A stretch of DNA of 64,000 bases from Heterobilharzia americana (GCA_944470555.2 OX104132.1:11665755-11729754); one strand, 5' to 3'. Positions 34,924 through 48,337 are shown, numbered from the stretch's first letter. A program made the numbers and translations. The notes: generated by a model from the sequence alone, not told the origin.

Positions 34924-36262
34924 TTCTGTCAAAAGTTAAGTACTTTTCAAGGTTGCCTGACTCTCTAATCTAATTGAACGGGTGCTGTTGAAGTGATCGT
35001 ACACTGTAAGCGGATTACCAATCAGTAGGTGGAAAACCTTGACAAAGGTATAACGGATCTGCTTCTACAGAGCATTTCCGCCTAATGCAACTTGTCACAT
35101 TCGCTAACAAAATCCTCTCTTTACAATGTCTTTTCACTTAGAGTCAAGGCTGATAGTTGGCTACTCTACTAAGCTGAATAGAGATTAAGAGTCCCTGAAA
35201 GCTTCGAATTTCCGCCGAATAAGTCAATTATGTCATTTTGGCAACATTAAATACATGCATTGCACACTTACATCTAGAAAGTTGTCCAAGAAGAAGAATC
35301 AAGATCCGTTTGGTAAACGGGAGGCTAAATTACCAAGAGCATTATTACATACCATAATTTTTCATGTAAATGTGAAACTGTTCACTTTCGTAGACAGAAT
35401 CTAGGAGAATGAAAAGCGAAAACTTAGATGTACCTGGTACAGTCGTGTAAGTTAGTTAGTGTAGCATATATCTGTGTGTGCTTGTGTACCATGTCAATAA
35501 AAATGCTACATTACAGTCTGTACACAGATTCATATTTGAGTTCACGCAATATATCTGACAGAAGGCAATCTATCATTTTTGAAAGCATTTTCATAATGCT
35601 CAGGGATAAACAAACACTATTTCCATTTTCATTAGCGTGTATTATCGAGACTGCAGTATTCTTAGTCGATTGTGTTCAATAAGTCTTCTCTTGATTAATT
35701 CTTCATCTGACTTTTGGACTGGTTGTAGAAAAGATTTCATGATCAAATCACAAAATACATGCGTCATTTTCACGATGACCGTCAGAGAAGTGTAGATTTT
35801 CTTTACAAGTTAGTATCAATCGATAGAATGCGTTAAAGGCTTCAGTCAGTGAGTGGAAACCCACCGTTTGATATTTCCCTGTGTTAGTTACTGAAATATC
35901 GCTAGGGAATATGCATTTCTACATCAAGTTTGTTGACTCAGGAGGTCATAGAGTTTATCATAAAAAAACATACATCTTTGAAACATTTGGTCTGTCAGTT
36001 AAGCTATTGAAAAACAGTCCATCAACCCTTCCAAGTTTCTCAGAGGCTTTCAAGTAATGTTAATGCGCTTACTTTTTCAGAATGGCCACTAAATATTTGA
36101 GCAGAACCTCTTGTTACTAGCTTCCAAATGAGTAGAACTAGAAAATATGATTATTCTAGATGATTAAGCATTTAAAAGCTGTCAGTCTTGGCCCACAGAA
36201 TGCTACCTTCAACTCTTAGAGAATGGTAGAGCGAAAATTGTGATAATAAATTGTTTTAAGTT
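34924..36262. other. Non-coding or decayed element; nothing firmly recognised
   Basis: A frame of about 70 codons runs at about 35187-35402 without a family match. Otherwise there is only AT-rich sequence. Confidence 0.3.
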
Positions 36263-36365
36263 GTTATTCATCGAAGACTGACATCAGTTGGAGGAACAAA
36301 GGAAACCTGGGAGCACTGGACAGCTGTTTCGTCCTAGTATGGAACTCCTCAGCAGTGCGCACCCA
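36263..36365 (+). repeat. Family B TIR element, left arm fragment
   Basis: The arm blocks TTATTCATCGAAGACTGACA, GGGAGCACTGGACAGC, TTTCGTCCTAGTATGG and AACTCCTCAGCAGTGCGCAC are present. The sequence stops at the arm end with no interior. Confidence 0.65.
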
Positions 36366-37954
36366 TAATAAATTGTGTCAACAGGAATTTTTATTTTATC
36401 CGAGCAAGGTAACTGAAGATATCCTACAGGCCGTGGACAAACATCAGCTATGTCTGCTAGTAGATTGTAAAATACTTATATTGTATTGCTTACCCTCATT
36501 CTGTACCAAATGGGGATATTACACTATCATCTATGTCTAGAATCTAGGTATTCACCAGCATCTGAAACTATTAAAAGCACTACGGATTAGTACGAGAATT
36601 TAGGTGGTAATAGACGCTTTCTTAAAGCGAAGTGGTTATATCTGCATATCAGACTGCAAAATTCGGCGTGGTTCTTTCTACTATGACTCAGGTTTGTAGA
36701 TTTATATTCTATAACATATTGATTTCCGAAATTTTTCCTTAGTTCACCAGCGTTAAGTATCGAAATATTTTTAAGCTTATATGATTGGTGTTCATTTTTG
36801 CTAGCTGGACTGTTTTAAATGTAGACATCGGTTTAGCATTTTATAGTTGCTTCAGTTGTCTGTTAGTTCAAGAACCCTATATATATGGTCTTTATTCAAA
36901 GGAAAAGACTAGGAGGCATTAAATACTTCTACCAGTACATTCCCGTTAACATATCCCATCACATTGAATTTTATTGTCTATCAAGGTGCACCACTATTAT
37001 TTATCTCTGGATCTATACTTTGGAATGACTTCACTATCATGAAAGATACAACCGAACAGGAATTGTTTGAGAAAGTCTTAAGCTACACAACACTACGGTG
37101 CATTGTATTTGATGTTAGCTGATGGCAGTTGGTTGGTCTTCAGGTAGGACCACAGCTTTATATCTATCTAGTAGAAATATTATTGGCCACCTTTTGACCT
37201 TCAGACTGTCCTTGACTGTTTATTATGTGATGGTTGGACCATATTTATTTCTGTCTGATTCACAACTTGTGTATTTAAGTGACCATTTCACTTCACAAAG
37301 AACACTGTACGCACCAGTAGTTTGGTAAACATCTGCAAAATATTTGGGTACAGCTGTCACTCAAACTACAATGAATCAATAATGTCTAGGCCGTAGTGAA
37401 AACATCATTCCAGTCATCCAGTTTAGTCGCATACTTTGCACCAGTTTGTTCACATTTTATTGACGACTTCGTTTATTACACTAAAGTGAAGTGAACGTGA
37501 AATGAAGCAGCTATTACTGGCTACATAGGTCGCTAAAATGAAAATGTCTCTACTGCTTAAGTATTTTCATTAAACAGAAACACTTACTGAGTACTTGTTA
37601 ATAACAGAAGATCCAGTTGAAGGATGTAGGAACACTTAGAACCTCAAAATGAGTACGGAATGTCAGCTAGCTCCACTACAGTTAAGGCAACAGCTTCAGC
37701 TTTTGTTGACCGGTGATCTAAACTACTTTCAAATCAATAAACCCCTGCAAATAAACCACTATGACTTGGTTCGAGAAGAACTCCTCAAAGTGTTACTGAA
37801 GTGGATACCTATCAGTGGCACTTAACGATGTTACGGTTCATCGCGGATTGGAAGAAGTAGGAGTTATTAGACGACTGGATTTCAAACCAGTAGCTCACTA
37901 TGAGAACTGACAGCCTTGTGCTCGACTTGACATAGGGTCATGAACGTGCACCGA
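36366..37954. other. Non-coding, nothing recognised
   Basis: No supported feature. Confidence 0.3.
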
Positions 37955-38045
37955 TGAGGAATCCCAAAGTTCTATGGAAGAAATGCTCAATGCTCTCAGG
38001 TTTTCAATGGTTCTGTGACTGATGCCCTAGAAATCCTGAACTACC
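37955..38045 (-). repeat. Family B TIR element, right arm fragment
   Basis: A degenerate arm with GAGGAATCCC, CTCAATGCTCTCAGGTTTTC and AATGGTTCT, in the orientation of the right arm of the 51.5-kb copy. Confidence 0.45.
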
Positions 38046-38689
38046 TATTACTTCTGGAATACTTGGTAGATTTCAAAACCTTTATCAATGTACCATGCAT
38101 ATGTTAGTTCGTAGACCGACTGACTGGTGACTGAAATTCCGTTACATTTTCACATTATTCTTCAATCTCGGCGTCCTCTTTAACCATATAAATATACCTC
38201 ATACTTTATGGATGCTACTGATTTTGAGGTGAAACAGTCATTCCCATCTCAATTTTCATTTTACTTATTCAAGAATTGAGCGTCAAAAATGCAGTGAAGT
38301 TCAATAAGTTAGTCAAGCCAACACTAGTGCTTGGATTTTATTGCTTAAAAATAAGGTAAAGATAAGAGGTGAAGAGACATGCAGCTAGACCATGAGAAAG
38401 ACCGGTTCCATCGCTTGTTATTATTATGAAGGTTATACCGTTAAGTATCCACTTGTGAGTTACTGTAGTACAATTATAAATGTCGTTTGAGTTCAGTCAA
38501 TAGCTTCAAATGCGGTGAATGGGATTAGACTTATAAGAAATGTCATTCATTGACATATTCAAAGGTAACGTATGTGAATATTAACATACAACTGTGGTAG
38601 GCAGAGAAAATCACATTGATAACCATAGTAGTCACCGGTAATCACCAGCTGAGGTTCACAGAATCCTTTAACTGAACACAGTGATGGTG

Positions 38690-38815
38690 ATGGTGAAACA
38701 ATTAAAAATTATATTGATTGGTCCTTAAAAGGTAACCAATCTCATGTTATCTAGTCCTGAGTACTGACCGAATTCCATCGATCATTTCTACAATATGGCC
38801 ACCAACCTAGGAGGC
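38690..38815 (-). mobile_element. Family A SINE tail, minus strand
   Basis: The reverse complement shows the family tail blocks GGTGAGCC, ATCGATGGAATTCGGTCAG and ACTCAGGACTAGATAAC. It abuts a plus-strand family member at 38822, forming an inverted pair. Confidence 0.5.
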
Positions 38816-38821
38816 TCACCT

Positions 38822-38995
38822 TTGCGGCTGTAATAGCTCAGTGGTGACATTGCCAAATACTACACTTGGTTACGCAATTTGAATCTCTGGTGAGGTTGCA
38901 GATATGCCTTAGTGATGAGTACCAGCAAGCACAGAACCTAAGTGAAGTAGGACTTCCTGTTGATTACCTCTAACCAGCTAACATAATTTGAAACT
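38822..38995 (+). mobile_element. Family A SINE, decayed ribozyme-like centre
   Basis: The A-box-like TAGCTCAGTGGTGAC is well kept and the B-box is eroded. GCCTTAGTGATGAG at about 38908-38921 keeps part of stem I and the core. The stem II partner and GAAA have changed (GCACAGAACC), so it is inactive. Confidence 0.65.
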
Positions 38996-39114
38996 GAAAG
39001 TACTTCAGTATTGTAGTGAAATAATATTCTAATTTATGACAGATTGTCAAATCTTTCGCTCATAAATCGTGTAATCACGTTTTACTTTACAAATTAAGCG
39101 TTTGAGATTGTACT

Positions 39115-39290
39115 GATCAATAGCGACTAGATGAGAAATCCAGGATGCTGATTTCACTCCATGTGAGACTCGTCATTTAGATGTTCCTGCACTCCATAAT
39201 GCGTTATTATTCTTGTTGACTATCCAGCACATCACCAATCCTTTGATACATCTGAGCGTAATCCACTAGGTTACTGAGCATTGGCAGACA
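39115..39290 (-). mobile_element. Sm-alpha-type SINE, minus strand
   Basis: Minus strand: ATGACGA (39176-39170, C changed to A), GAAA (39155-39152), an ATC triplet, then CTGGATTT. The tRNA-like head lies at about 39290-39240 (CCTAGTGGATTACGCTC). A single substitution at the first core base, together with a poor stem II, probably inactivates it. Confidence 0.7.
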
Positions 39291-39861
39291 CTTTTTGTGG
39301 GACAAACATAGTTTATATTTTCCTGGAATAGTATATAAGATTTGTAGTTCTTGTTGTCGACACATCTGAGACTGTTTATTTATTGAAATCAGAGTTGCTC
39401 AGTCAGTCAATCAGTCAAAAGCGATAAACTATTTTCTGATATTTATACGTAACTCAAGTATTCGGGTTGAGCTGACTTCATTGTAGTAAGGTGGTTGTTA
39501 AACTTTGAAAATAAATGTTCAGAATGATGAGTCACCACTTTGATGTAAGATGAGCAAATTACATGTTATAGACTGATATAGTGTGTTTAAAGAAAGTAGC
39601 TAGGATACACCGTCCATTCCGTGGTTTGTACTATTTAGCATTTGTTAGTAAATTTTATCTACAACCTCACAATAACTGATACCATTTCAGAGATTCAGAC
39701 ACTTTTTAAGTGATGCGGTTTTCGATGAAGTAGTTAGGCCATAACTGGTCTCCTGCCAGATTGGAGTAAATACACTAATCGGTTACTGTAAAGTTATCAA
39801 TACCAAGTTATCCAGTTCTAAGAGATGGACGGAGTTTATTCAGTTACATAAGAGATCATTT

Positions 39862-40025
39862 TTTAGCTGGAATAGTTCAGTGGTAATGTTTTTGATTGCA
39901 ACCTTGGGTGATGTTATTTCGTTTCATGAAGTGATATACCAAGTGAAAACTCCTTTGTGTCTTCCAACCTTTGAGGTTTACTTCTGAAAGTCTCACCATC
40001 CGACTAAGTGACTTCATTAGTAGTT
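39862..40025 (+). mobile_element. Family A SINE head, divergent
   Basis: ATAGTTCAGTGGTAATG matches the A-box and adjoining bases of the family. The centre is too diverged to show a hammerhead, and the tail keeps CACCATCCGACTAAGTG-like bases. Confidence 0.5.
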
Positions 40026-40964
40026 ACTACATAAGGAGCTTGATTTCTTACAGGTTTACTGATACACTTTACTGATAAGAGCTGAAAGAAAGAAAGCAAC
40101 CTTTGCACACCATCATTTTTCTTCCCAGTAAACGGACTTCAGGAAATATTTAGACTTTTGTTCAACATGAACTTCACTTCACTATATCTCACGACCATCA
40201 TCCCATGCTATTACTCATCCTCACGTCCAACCTAGTTCGCCTCACAGATCATGGCTTTTGACTAAGACTTCAGGAAATTCATGTCGAAGTACTCAATATC
40301 CGAATGTCGATCAGAATGTCACTATTTTTCTGAGCAGTCTGATATATCATAATGTACTAATGTTTGAGATGGCCGTTGACGGCTGATGAAATGAACAAAC
40401 TTAAAAGTATTAGATCATAAGTATCTTTGCATCATTGGTCACATGCAGTGGAACCATACACTGTACAGTCCCCAAGTTAAGCAAATGATTCCGGGAAAGG
40501 AAATGAAGTAAGTCTATGTTGAATATCTTCTTGTTGACATGTTATAAATGCCAAGCTGCTTATTATCTCGACTCGTAGTACTAGCTTCAGCAGAATTATG
40601 CTTAAAGAAGGTTATATGTGGTCCTTACCAAGGCCATGCACTAATCGCAAATGCTGTTTGATGCTGATTTAGTTCATTTCCTGCGGCTACATTTTGACTA
40701 CTTAGGATTCCCTAGGTGTAATATGAGGTAATTTGAAAGGGATTGCACGGAAGTATACATAAGCGCTCCCCATTTCTCTCAGAAACCTTGAAATTATCTT
40801 TTGGAACAGTTAGTACCTTTTATAAACTTACATAGTACAATTGGAGGTCGAAGTTTATCTAAACAATATGTTACATTTGTGCAATATATTTTGAACAGTT
40901 TGATCACACATTCACTTGTCAACTCACTTTATATTGTTTATATCATGAGTAGGAAATGTTGATT
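40026..40964. other. Non-coding, nothing recognised
   Basis: No supported feature. A CTGATGA at about 40384 has no GAAA partner. Confidence 0.3.
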
Positions 40965-41158
40965 ATTGGGTTCCAATGCGACGGTCCAATGGTATCTTGC
41001 TGGCCACGGCACTTGAGGGTTCTGGGTTCCTTCCCTGACGGATTCACTGGTAAGCACTGCTGACGATTCTCATTCTGGGACGAAACAGCTGCTCAGTGCT
41101 CCCAGGCTTCCAATGTTCTTCTAACTGGTGTAAGTCAGTGGTGAATACCGATGTGATT
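40965..41158 (-). repeat. Family B TIR element, right arm and part of interior
   Basis: The blocks GACGATTCTC, GGGACGAAACAGCTG, CAGTGCTCCCAGGCTTCC and GTGGTGAATACC match the right arm. The interior keeps the tRNA-like B-box (GGGTTCTGGGTTCC). Confidence 0.6.
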
Positions 41159-41329
41159 GAGTTTAAATAAAACCGAAAAATAGGGGACAATTGGAACAGT
41201 TTAGATAATAGGAGATTAAAATTAAGAAAGATGAACACAGAAAGGAAGAGTGATATAATGGGTCCTAATATTGGTAAGAAAACAAAGTTTATCAAGTTGG
41301 ATGTGGTGTAAGAACAAATTATTAGTTTA

Positions 41330-41400
41330 ATTATCTAAGATAGCCATTGTTTGGCAGACTTGTATTGATACTGAGTGATGACTGACGGTGAAGAACAAAT
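41330..41400 (+). mobile_element. Family C SINE fragment
   Basis: GATAGCCATTGTTTGGCAG and ACTTGTATTGATACTGAGTG match the leader of the 48.4-kb copy (read on its minus strand). The rest is absent. Confidence 0.5.
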
Positions 41401-41839
41401 TGTTTTGAACATACAAAGATGGCATTAATATGTGTATGGCTATCACCTCTAGAAGTCTCAGTATGCTTCTCTGACTGTTTCTATATATTACTTCCAAAGC
41501 TGTTTGAATATCATTTTTATGACGCGTTTCTACGTATGAAGATGGATATCTCCCATCTGTACTTACCAAAGTTTTACATTCCATCTGGTTTTGCAGCTAT
41601 TTAGGTACATGTTCTCCCATCCACACTTGCTTTCATCAAGAGAGGACACGTCAGCTAATCGGCTTCCCGAAGGCTTTCACCAACCTGTGTGACTTCGTCT
41701 CCCCGATTCCAGCATGGAATAAGTTTATTTTTATTTTTTATATTTCGTCTGTGCTTTGAAGTTTCTTTAGCGATTGGATTGATTTTTCAGGGTAGGGTAG
41801 CTTGCCCCACACCCAACCTTTTCTCTTTATCCAGGCTTA

Positions 41840-42025
41840 GGACCGTCTGGTAAACTGGTGAACTAGTAAACTAGGCGTGGAGATCGCGTGAGGAAGAAAG
41901 GAGAGGTTCTAAGCAGTCGTGGAGCCAGATTGGAAAGACTGTAGAGAAGAGAGTGATATGGCTACCTGTTACTGAAGCCCTATGTTCGACCAGGAGCCCA
42001 AGGGACACATAATGATAATAATAGG
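41840..42025 (+). mobile_element. RTE (SR2-like) retrotransposon 3' UTR fragment
   Basis: It shares with 7185-7370 and 12600-12775 the blocks GGTTCTAAGCAGTCGTGGAG, CCAGATTGGAAAGAC, GCCCTATGTTCGACCAGG and the AATGATAATAATAGG tail. It contains only the last coding bases and the 3' end, as expected from extreme 5' truncation. Confidence 0.75.
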
Positions 42026-42649
42026 CAATTGAGAATCACTTAGTCTTCAGTCCAGGAGTAAAGCTGGACTCACAGTATGACATTTATAACTCCGCTACTC
42101 GTTTGAGTACTATCCACCTAGTCATTTTTAGGGCCAATTTCAATTTCGTATCGAACTCATTGTTTCATAATAAATAGTTATTTTTTAATCCATCAGTCAG
42201 ACATATAATTCTAAGTTGCCTGAAGAGAAGGGGGTATTGATTTGGGTAAGATGTGTTCAGCAGAAACGTCTTTTGAACTCACTGACTCTAAATAAGCATA
42301 TTTTTTCAGCAAAGAATTAAGTTTCAAGCAAATACTTGTGAGTTAGAATATGGTCATTCAGACTAATCTGTTCTTCAAACGGAACATTTATTCTGTTAGA
42401 TTATGTATACCACAACAGCATGACGATCTAGAACAAGTAAAGATTTCATGGATAGCGAAGTGACAGCAGTCCCATCAACGTTTACTCTTCAGAGAATGCC
42501 AAAGTTAGATGAAAATATTCAAAATCTAATTTGATTGTTTCGCACCTTAGCATCAAAGCGTTTTGTAGTAAAACTGTCTCATGGGCTTCAAACGCCTAAA
42601 CACAAAGACACTCAAACACGATTTTAAGAGTATAACTGCCTACTTATAT
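42026..42649. other. Non-coding, nothing recognised
   Basis: No supported feature. Confidence 0.3.
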
Positions 42650-42830
42650 TAGCTAGCGGCTGGAAGTGGAATTCAGGATGGATATTTTGTTCTGTTTGAA
42701 ATTCGTAAGCTGATTGGATGATGTTGTCTCCATTAGGGCTCGAACCAAGAACCGACCACTTCGAATGTCAGAGAGTTATCTTGTTAGCCAATTCTCGCAT
42801 GACGCACGCACATTCATTTACAATTTTATA
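42650..42830 (-). mobile_element. Sm-alpha-type SINE, minus strand, broken core
   Basis: Minus strand: a B-box-like GGTTCGAGCCC in the head, then CTTACGA in place of CTGACGA (42709-42703), AAAA in place of GAAA, and ATC before CTGAATTCC. Two core losses: inactive. Confidence 0.7.
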
Positions 42831-43024
42831 AGTATAAGTGAGTACTGATGATAGATAGTGACTAGGACTAGAATCTAAGTACGGGAAATTACAAGCTATG
42901 CGTGAGTGAATAAGCAAAATGATAGTATTTGATCAGCCCTTTAGGATTAGACTTTATAAAGTTTTTTTTGCCCTCCGGTAACCAACCAATTCACCTAACC
43001 CAATCTTACATAAGGTCAATCAAG

Positions 43025-43180
43025 TTCAGATTAGCTTACTGGTGATGTCTGTGAATGCAGTACTAGGTGACGTGGAATGGAATCTCAGTCCCCTGAAGGC
43101 TGCATAAACGCCTTGCTAACGAGTGCCAAAAGGGTCCAAGGCTTTCTGCCGATTTTTTCTATCCAACAAACATGACTAAA
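43025..43180 (+). mobile_element. Family A SINE, decayed ribozyme-like centre
   Basis: Head TTAGCTTACTGGTGATG. The centre has CTAACGAGTGCC, but the stem II partner and GAAA are destroyed (AAAGGGTCC). GCCTTG before it and AAGGCTTTC after it still reflect stem I. Confidence 0.62.
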
Positions 43181-43199
43181 CTCTAATCAATAATTAGGA

Positions 43200-45814
43200 T
43201 CAATAAAATTATGGATATTTTGAATCATTGGATTCGTCATCATGAGAGTAAATAAATATGCTACTATCAGGCCTTTAAATGCGGACTTTATGATTAGAAT
43301 ATTAGAATCTGGTCACATGATACTATTTTGGTGATTTATCATCACACCATACCATTTTGTGTCTACTAGAAAGTATGTTCAAATAAAAATTATTCACAGA
43401 ATTTATTGAATGAAACAAACAAAGGTGTTTTTGTTTAAGTGAATATTTACATTGTTTTCCTTTGTGATGTTTTACCATTATAATAATGTTGAGCATTGTC
43501 AAACAGTGTGATGAAAAAGGCTTGATTGTTTCTTTTTCACTGAAGGTAATCACTAAACTCCTTTTTATGTGGTTTGTGATAATAGGGGATGTGTTTGTAT
43601 GTGTGTAAGTGAGCGCCTTCATATAAGTGTTTAGGCCCTTGTTTCTCTTTTAAAAATGACGTGACAGTAGAGTAAAAAAAATGCAAAACTATAAAGGTTG
43701 AAAATATTTTTCACTACTCTACAAATATAGTTTGAGAAATGTGAACTATTGTTTCAGTGGGGGCTACCAGAATTCATACCCGTCTATGAATTCATCTATC
43801 CATTGATACATACGCACGTGTGCACACAGACATACAGAAACATACACTTGCAAATACAAAGTCTCATTACACATTACCGGCTTCAGAGTCGTCAATAGAT
43901 GAAGTGAGTATATACGATGATATCTGATTCATTTATGCTAGTTTCGCCTTGGTGGTCTTTACATCACCGTCTGTATTATCACCACCATCATCATTGTCAG
44001 TCTTATCTAATATGCTCAAAGTGAGGGCGAACGGATGATTGTGGAGGTGTGAAAAACATACAGCTGGATGAGTGTGCCTGTGTATGTTTTTTCTTTGTGT
44101 GTGAACTGATTGTTCACTCTGTCTGTGTAAACCATGAATGATTGTGCAGCGGTTGTTTCGGTTCACATTTGTCTGTTTGTATATGTGTGCACGTATAATA
44201 AGTGCGTTTGGCTAGTGAAACTATTTTCAATGATTTGATTATATGGAGAGATCAGTTTTTTGAACAGATCACTACAACTTTCCATTCATTTCTACGATAG
44301 ACAAATGAGAAAACACTGCGATTTCGATTAAAGATATCACTTAAAGCGACTAACTATTGTTATTATCATTGTTATTATTATTTTGACATAAAAAATATCT
44401 GTAAAAACATTCGTAAATAATTATCTAATGTACATGGATTCGAGCTCTGATGGTAAGTTGTTCGTTCACTCTTATCTTTGCATGCTGTATCGCTGGGTGA
44501 TGAAGAATTAATGTTTGTTGATGCCTTTATTGGGTGTATATGTATGTGCAGAGCATCATTGTTTTGAAATGTTCACACTTCCCATCCAACGTGAATTTGT
44601 TACCAATGGGTAGGTAGGTGTCTAAATCTTCATGTTTAACACCGATCGAAGTTCATCGATCAAAGTTTGTAACTCAGTCACTGTGGTAAGTGATGCAACA
44701 TTGTGACACACTGTGTTTGACATTGAGAGTTATTCGGTAGGTGTTTCATCCCAGTTTCCAACTCCACAGACATGCGCACCCACAACTCCATAGAAGTTCA
44801 AGCTGAAGGCGAAGCTTGCGCTATATTGTGAATCTACAAAAACGAAAAAGTTTAGACCATTGGATTCAAATCCATTTGTTGAAAAGTAACGTGATAGCTG
44901 TTCTATCTGATAGTGTTGAACTCGATCTACCATTGGATCGTGGTTGTGCACTGCCGAAAAGATCTTGTGGTCAGGAATGGTCTATTATTAAATTTCACAA
45001 CAGGGAGAATGTTACATCTTATTTCGGGAGATACTCGAACTCAGCTCCAGCCAATGCAAATGTTATAGAGTTATCCACTAGGTTATTAGGTTTTGACGTC
45101 AATCTCTATTTGTTGTTGGTTAGGCATGTTAACCTCCACTGCTCAGCTGGCTGAATCAGAGCGATCGTTTTCTGTGTGTTTACGAACTTGTGATACAAAT
45201 CACTTCATGTTGATATTTACTTCATTCTCATTCTATTTATTTTGATTCACTAAAGTAATTGGCAGGAAATGGCATATGTGTCACGTATCAGTGACTCAAA
45301 TTATTGATCCACATTATCAATGTAAAATTATTCAGAAATATTATTTGCACTTTTTTGAGGTTCAGTCGATAGGATAGAGCGTATATCCCCAACTTGGAAT
45401 GTTCATGCTTCTGTCGGAGATTTGAACCTGTATCGGTTGTTATTGAAGTCATAGAACCTACCACTAAAGCAACTTGACACAATCAGTACTCTGTATGACT
45501 GAATTATATACTCAAATTGATCATGTAATGGCTTTCTCTAGCGCAAGCTTCAAGTTTTCGGTAGGAATCAAGGTATACTGATCAAATGCACCTAGTTTTC
45601 TCCTAACCTCAGCCTTAGTTTAGGGGTTTTCTCTGGTGAACTCCAAGCATCTTAATTTAAGGAACTACGCAACCGTATCATATCAGTCCATTTAATGGAA
45701 CCAGTGGATATCAGTCACCAAATAGGATTAGATATGCATATCTGCTAAAGTTCGGAGGCTCATTCGTCTACATCAACCATTCCTACACAGGGTCAGTAGT
45801 AGCAAAGACATCTA
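43200..45814. other. Long AT-rich stretch, no gene recognised
   Basis: The 43200-44700 part is free of the listed repeats and is rich in short simple runs. A His-rich minus frame (44166-43933) is low-complexity. A plus frame of 112 codons at 44816-45154 has no recognisable motif, and the surrounding sequence shows a B-box-like element, suggesting an unclassified retroposon. Confidence 0.35.
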
Positions 45815-45985
45815 TTTGGTTAAGCCTTGAGCTTCTGCACTGAATGACGTGGGTTCGATTCATCACAGAAGTCTCAGCTTCTTAAAGCTTACAGGCGAGC
45901 TTCGCTAAACACCACTTAGCATGAAATGTGGATAGAACAGGACTTCTTGCTGAATGATTTTGCAAGTTTTAAGCCATCTAGTTTA
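45815..45985 (+). mobile_element. Family A SINE, very decayed
   Basis: B-box-like GGTTCGATTCATC in the head and a centre with AGCATGAAATGTGG, where only the GAAA survives. A tail-like AGGACTTCTTGCTG follows. Confidence 0.5.
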
Positions 45986-46212
45986 ACTTGCACATTTAAA
46001 ACTTAATCAGTGGATCGTAATCTTCTCCGAAGACACAATAAAGAATGAAAAATATGCATTTTTGTAACTGTACATGTCCCACGTCACTAAATGGTATTCT
46101 ATTTGGTGAGTTTTATTACCACTGTCTGTAAAGTAACATTTAAGTAATTTAAAGGGGGCTAAAACTTGTTTTGAATTTAATTTGGGTTTGTGGGGATTCA
46201 GTAATTTTTCAG

Positions 46213-46440
46213 TTTGGTATTCACATGGACTGGCATCAGCTGGAGGAACACTGGAAATCTGGGAGCACTGGACAGTCGTTTTGTCCTAGTATTGGACTCC
46301 TCGGTAGTGAGCACCCATGACCCCATTGGGGATCGGACTCAAGACCTTCAGGTTTCGTGGTCACCACGTTACCATTGAGCCTCTAGGTCGGAATCCAGTG
46401 ATCCATGTTTCCAACTTCTGAGTTTCCCTCTTAAAGGCAA
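46213..46440 (+). repeat. Family B TIR element, left arm and interior
   Basis: Left arm TTTGGTATTCACATGGACTG and the following blocks, then CCATGACCCCATTGGGGATC and a minus-strand tRNA-like head (GGCTCAATGGTAACGTGG with a B-box). The right arm is missing. Confidence 0.7.
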
Positions 46441-48334
46441 TTTAGAACTGACAACCAACTATTTTTTTGAACAGTAATTTATTTTCATGCTTGGGCCTTC
46501 TGTCTGTACCTTTTACGTAGGTGGGAATGGTTGTTATAATATTTTGTTAACTGTTCACACGGGTAAGTAGGTTACTTAAATGGCTACAATAATTCAGAAC
46601 TTCAAACGGTCAAACCTATACGATCAACCAAATGATAATTTTCTATAACGGCAGTTGAATAAATATTGAAAGACAGACTGGTGTGCGTCTGTGGGGATTG
46701 TTATCCTATCTGGTTCTCCAAATTGGGGTAGGTTTTTTTAGAGCTTGACACTGTTGACGTTTCGATGACTGAATTTAATTGGTTTACAAGCAGAAGTATG
46801 TGATTGGCTGTTTGTGACCTTGAGTGCAATCTGGTTCCCTAATCTATGCATTTTGGGGGATTGTTTTCTGCTTTGCATTTCCGTTCATGTACTTGCTTAA
46901 TTCATACTGATAAGTTATCTTATCGGTCTCAAGTTCAAGGCTATGTCTTATGCAGAATGCTGCTTATTTGCTAACCCACTATTGCTTTTTGAAAGTTTGT
47001 CAACCTTGGTTGTAAAACTTCAACGCTACCTGGGGTTTGAATCCAAAACCTACTGGTTAAAAGTCAAGTGATTTTGCTAATGGATTGCGTCCCAAAGATT
47101 GTAAGCCAAACTTCCAGATAATGTCATTCATCTACTTGGCATAAGTCTATGTACACTTGTGTGTTATTCAGTTGTCCAGGTCAAAGTAGGGAGGGCCGGG
47201 TTCGAATCTAGGACCCACTGCTTGGAGGTCATGGCTATTCAATGTAACAGAGTTTACGTCGCTGACCTAGTTGATATTTACCAGGCATAAAAAGTTTTCG
47301 AAAGTAGTCGATTTTGCAGAAACCCACTGCTCTATAATAAGTTACGTCGAAATGGCTTTCTTGAAGTTGTGATGAGAATCTGAGGTCTATTAAGTCTACT
47401 AATTAATTGTGTAGTAGGAATGTTTACTGTTTAACTTCATTGAATGATGGTCAATGTGCATAGTGAAATGAAAGGAGTTGAAAAATGAGGACTTTTGGAT
47501 TCTGATTCCTTAGTTGAATGAGACATGAAACCACTGCTATCGGTCTCATAAGTAGTTGTGGATGTGCACTTGTGAAGAGTCTCTGACCAGAGAGGAACAC
47601 TTGTCCAGTGTTTTCTGACCCTTAATGATTTCCCTTTCCTTTGAAAATGGAGTATCATACGACCTGATTGCAGTCAATGTAGATAGCATGATGTCTTGTT
47701 TTATGTTGTCCGTTTCTACCTATCAAACAACCTCAAGAAAATCTATAAAGCTTAACTAATAACTCATCAATAACTAGCTACTCTGTGAACTTTACTGGTT
47801 AGTTCTTGAAAGTGTCAGATTATAGTTATTTTGGCTTCAGATATGAACAGGACATGATAAAACTGCTCCAGTTCTATGACTCTTTATTATATACGGGAGT
47901 TTCGAGTTTCTTGTCAAGCCTCTCCTCTACTTTTGCATTTTATCCTACATTTCGCCTAGCCACCTCCAAATTCCCCTCCTCATTCCTTTCTGAGCTCTTA
48001 AGAAAAGACTGTGAACTATTTTGGTGAAATTTGAAGACTGTTAAAGAGATCAGTAGTTAGCCCCTAACTCTTCTCATTTACACTGTTGTGAACAGACGTC
48101 TTAATTCATCCAAGCCACTGAAGAAGTTGTTCTACTTGATGATGAGTATCCTCCTTGTCCTAAGGAGTCTGTGAATAAGATTTTGTCTACATTAGAGTGA
48201 ATTGGAAAGTCTTATCTACCTTATTCAGCTGGTATATTATTTGAAGAATGTGTAAGAAACGAAGTTATCAAATAAATTTGCCCTAGTATACGAGTTGATG
48301 ACTGGACTTCTTATCACCTATTTATTGAGTATGT
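46441..48334. other. Unassigned; B-box-like tRNA-derived fragments near 47030 and 47195
   Basis: GGGGTTTGAATCC near 47034 and GGGTTCGAATCTAGG near 47199 look like Pol III B-boxes of worn SINEs. An open stretch of about 54 codons interrupted by one TGA at 48112-48270 has protein-like composition but is not recognised. Confidence 0.35.
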
Positions 48335-48337
48335 AAT

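Noticed and set aside
40384..40405. CTGATGA hammerhead core
   Set aside because: No paired stem II and no GAAA at the right distance.
43933..44166. A His/Asn-rich minus-strand frame
   Set aside because: Low-complexity composition with no motif and no splice or start context.
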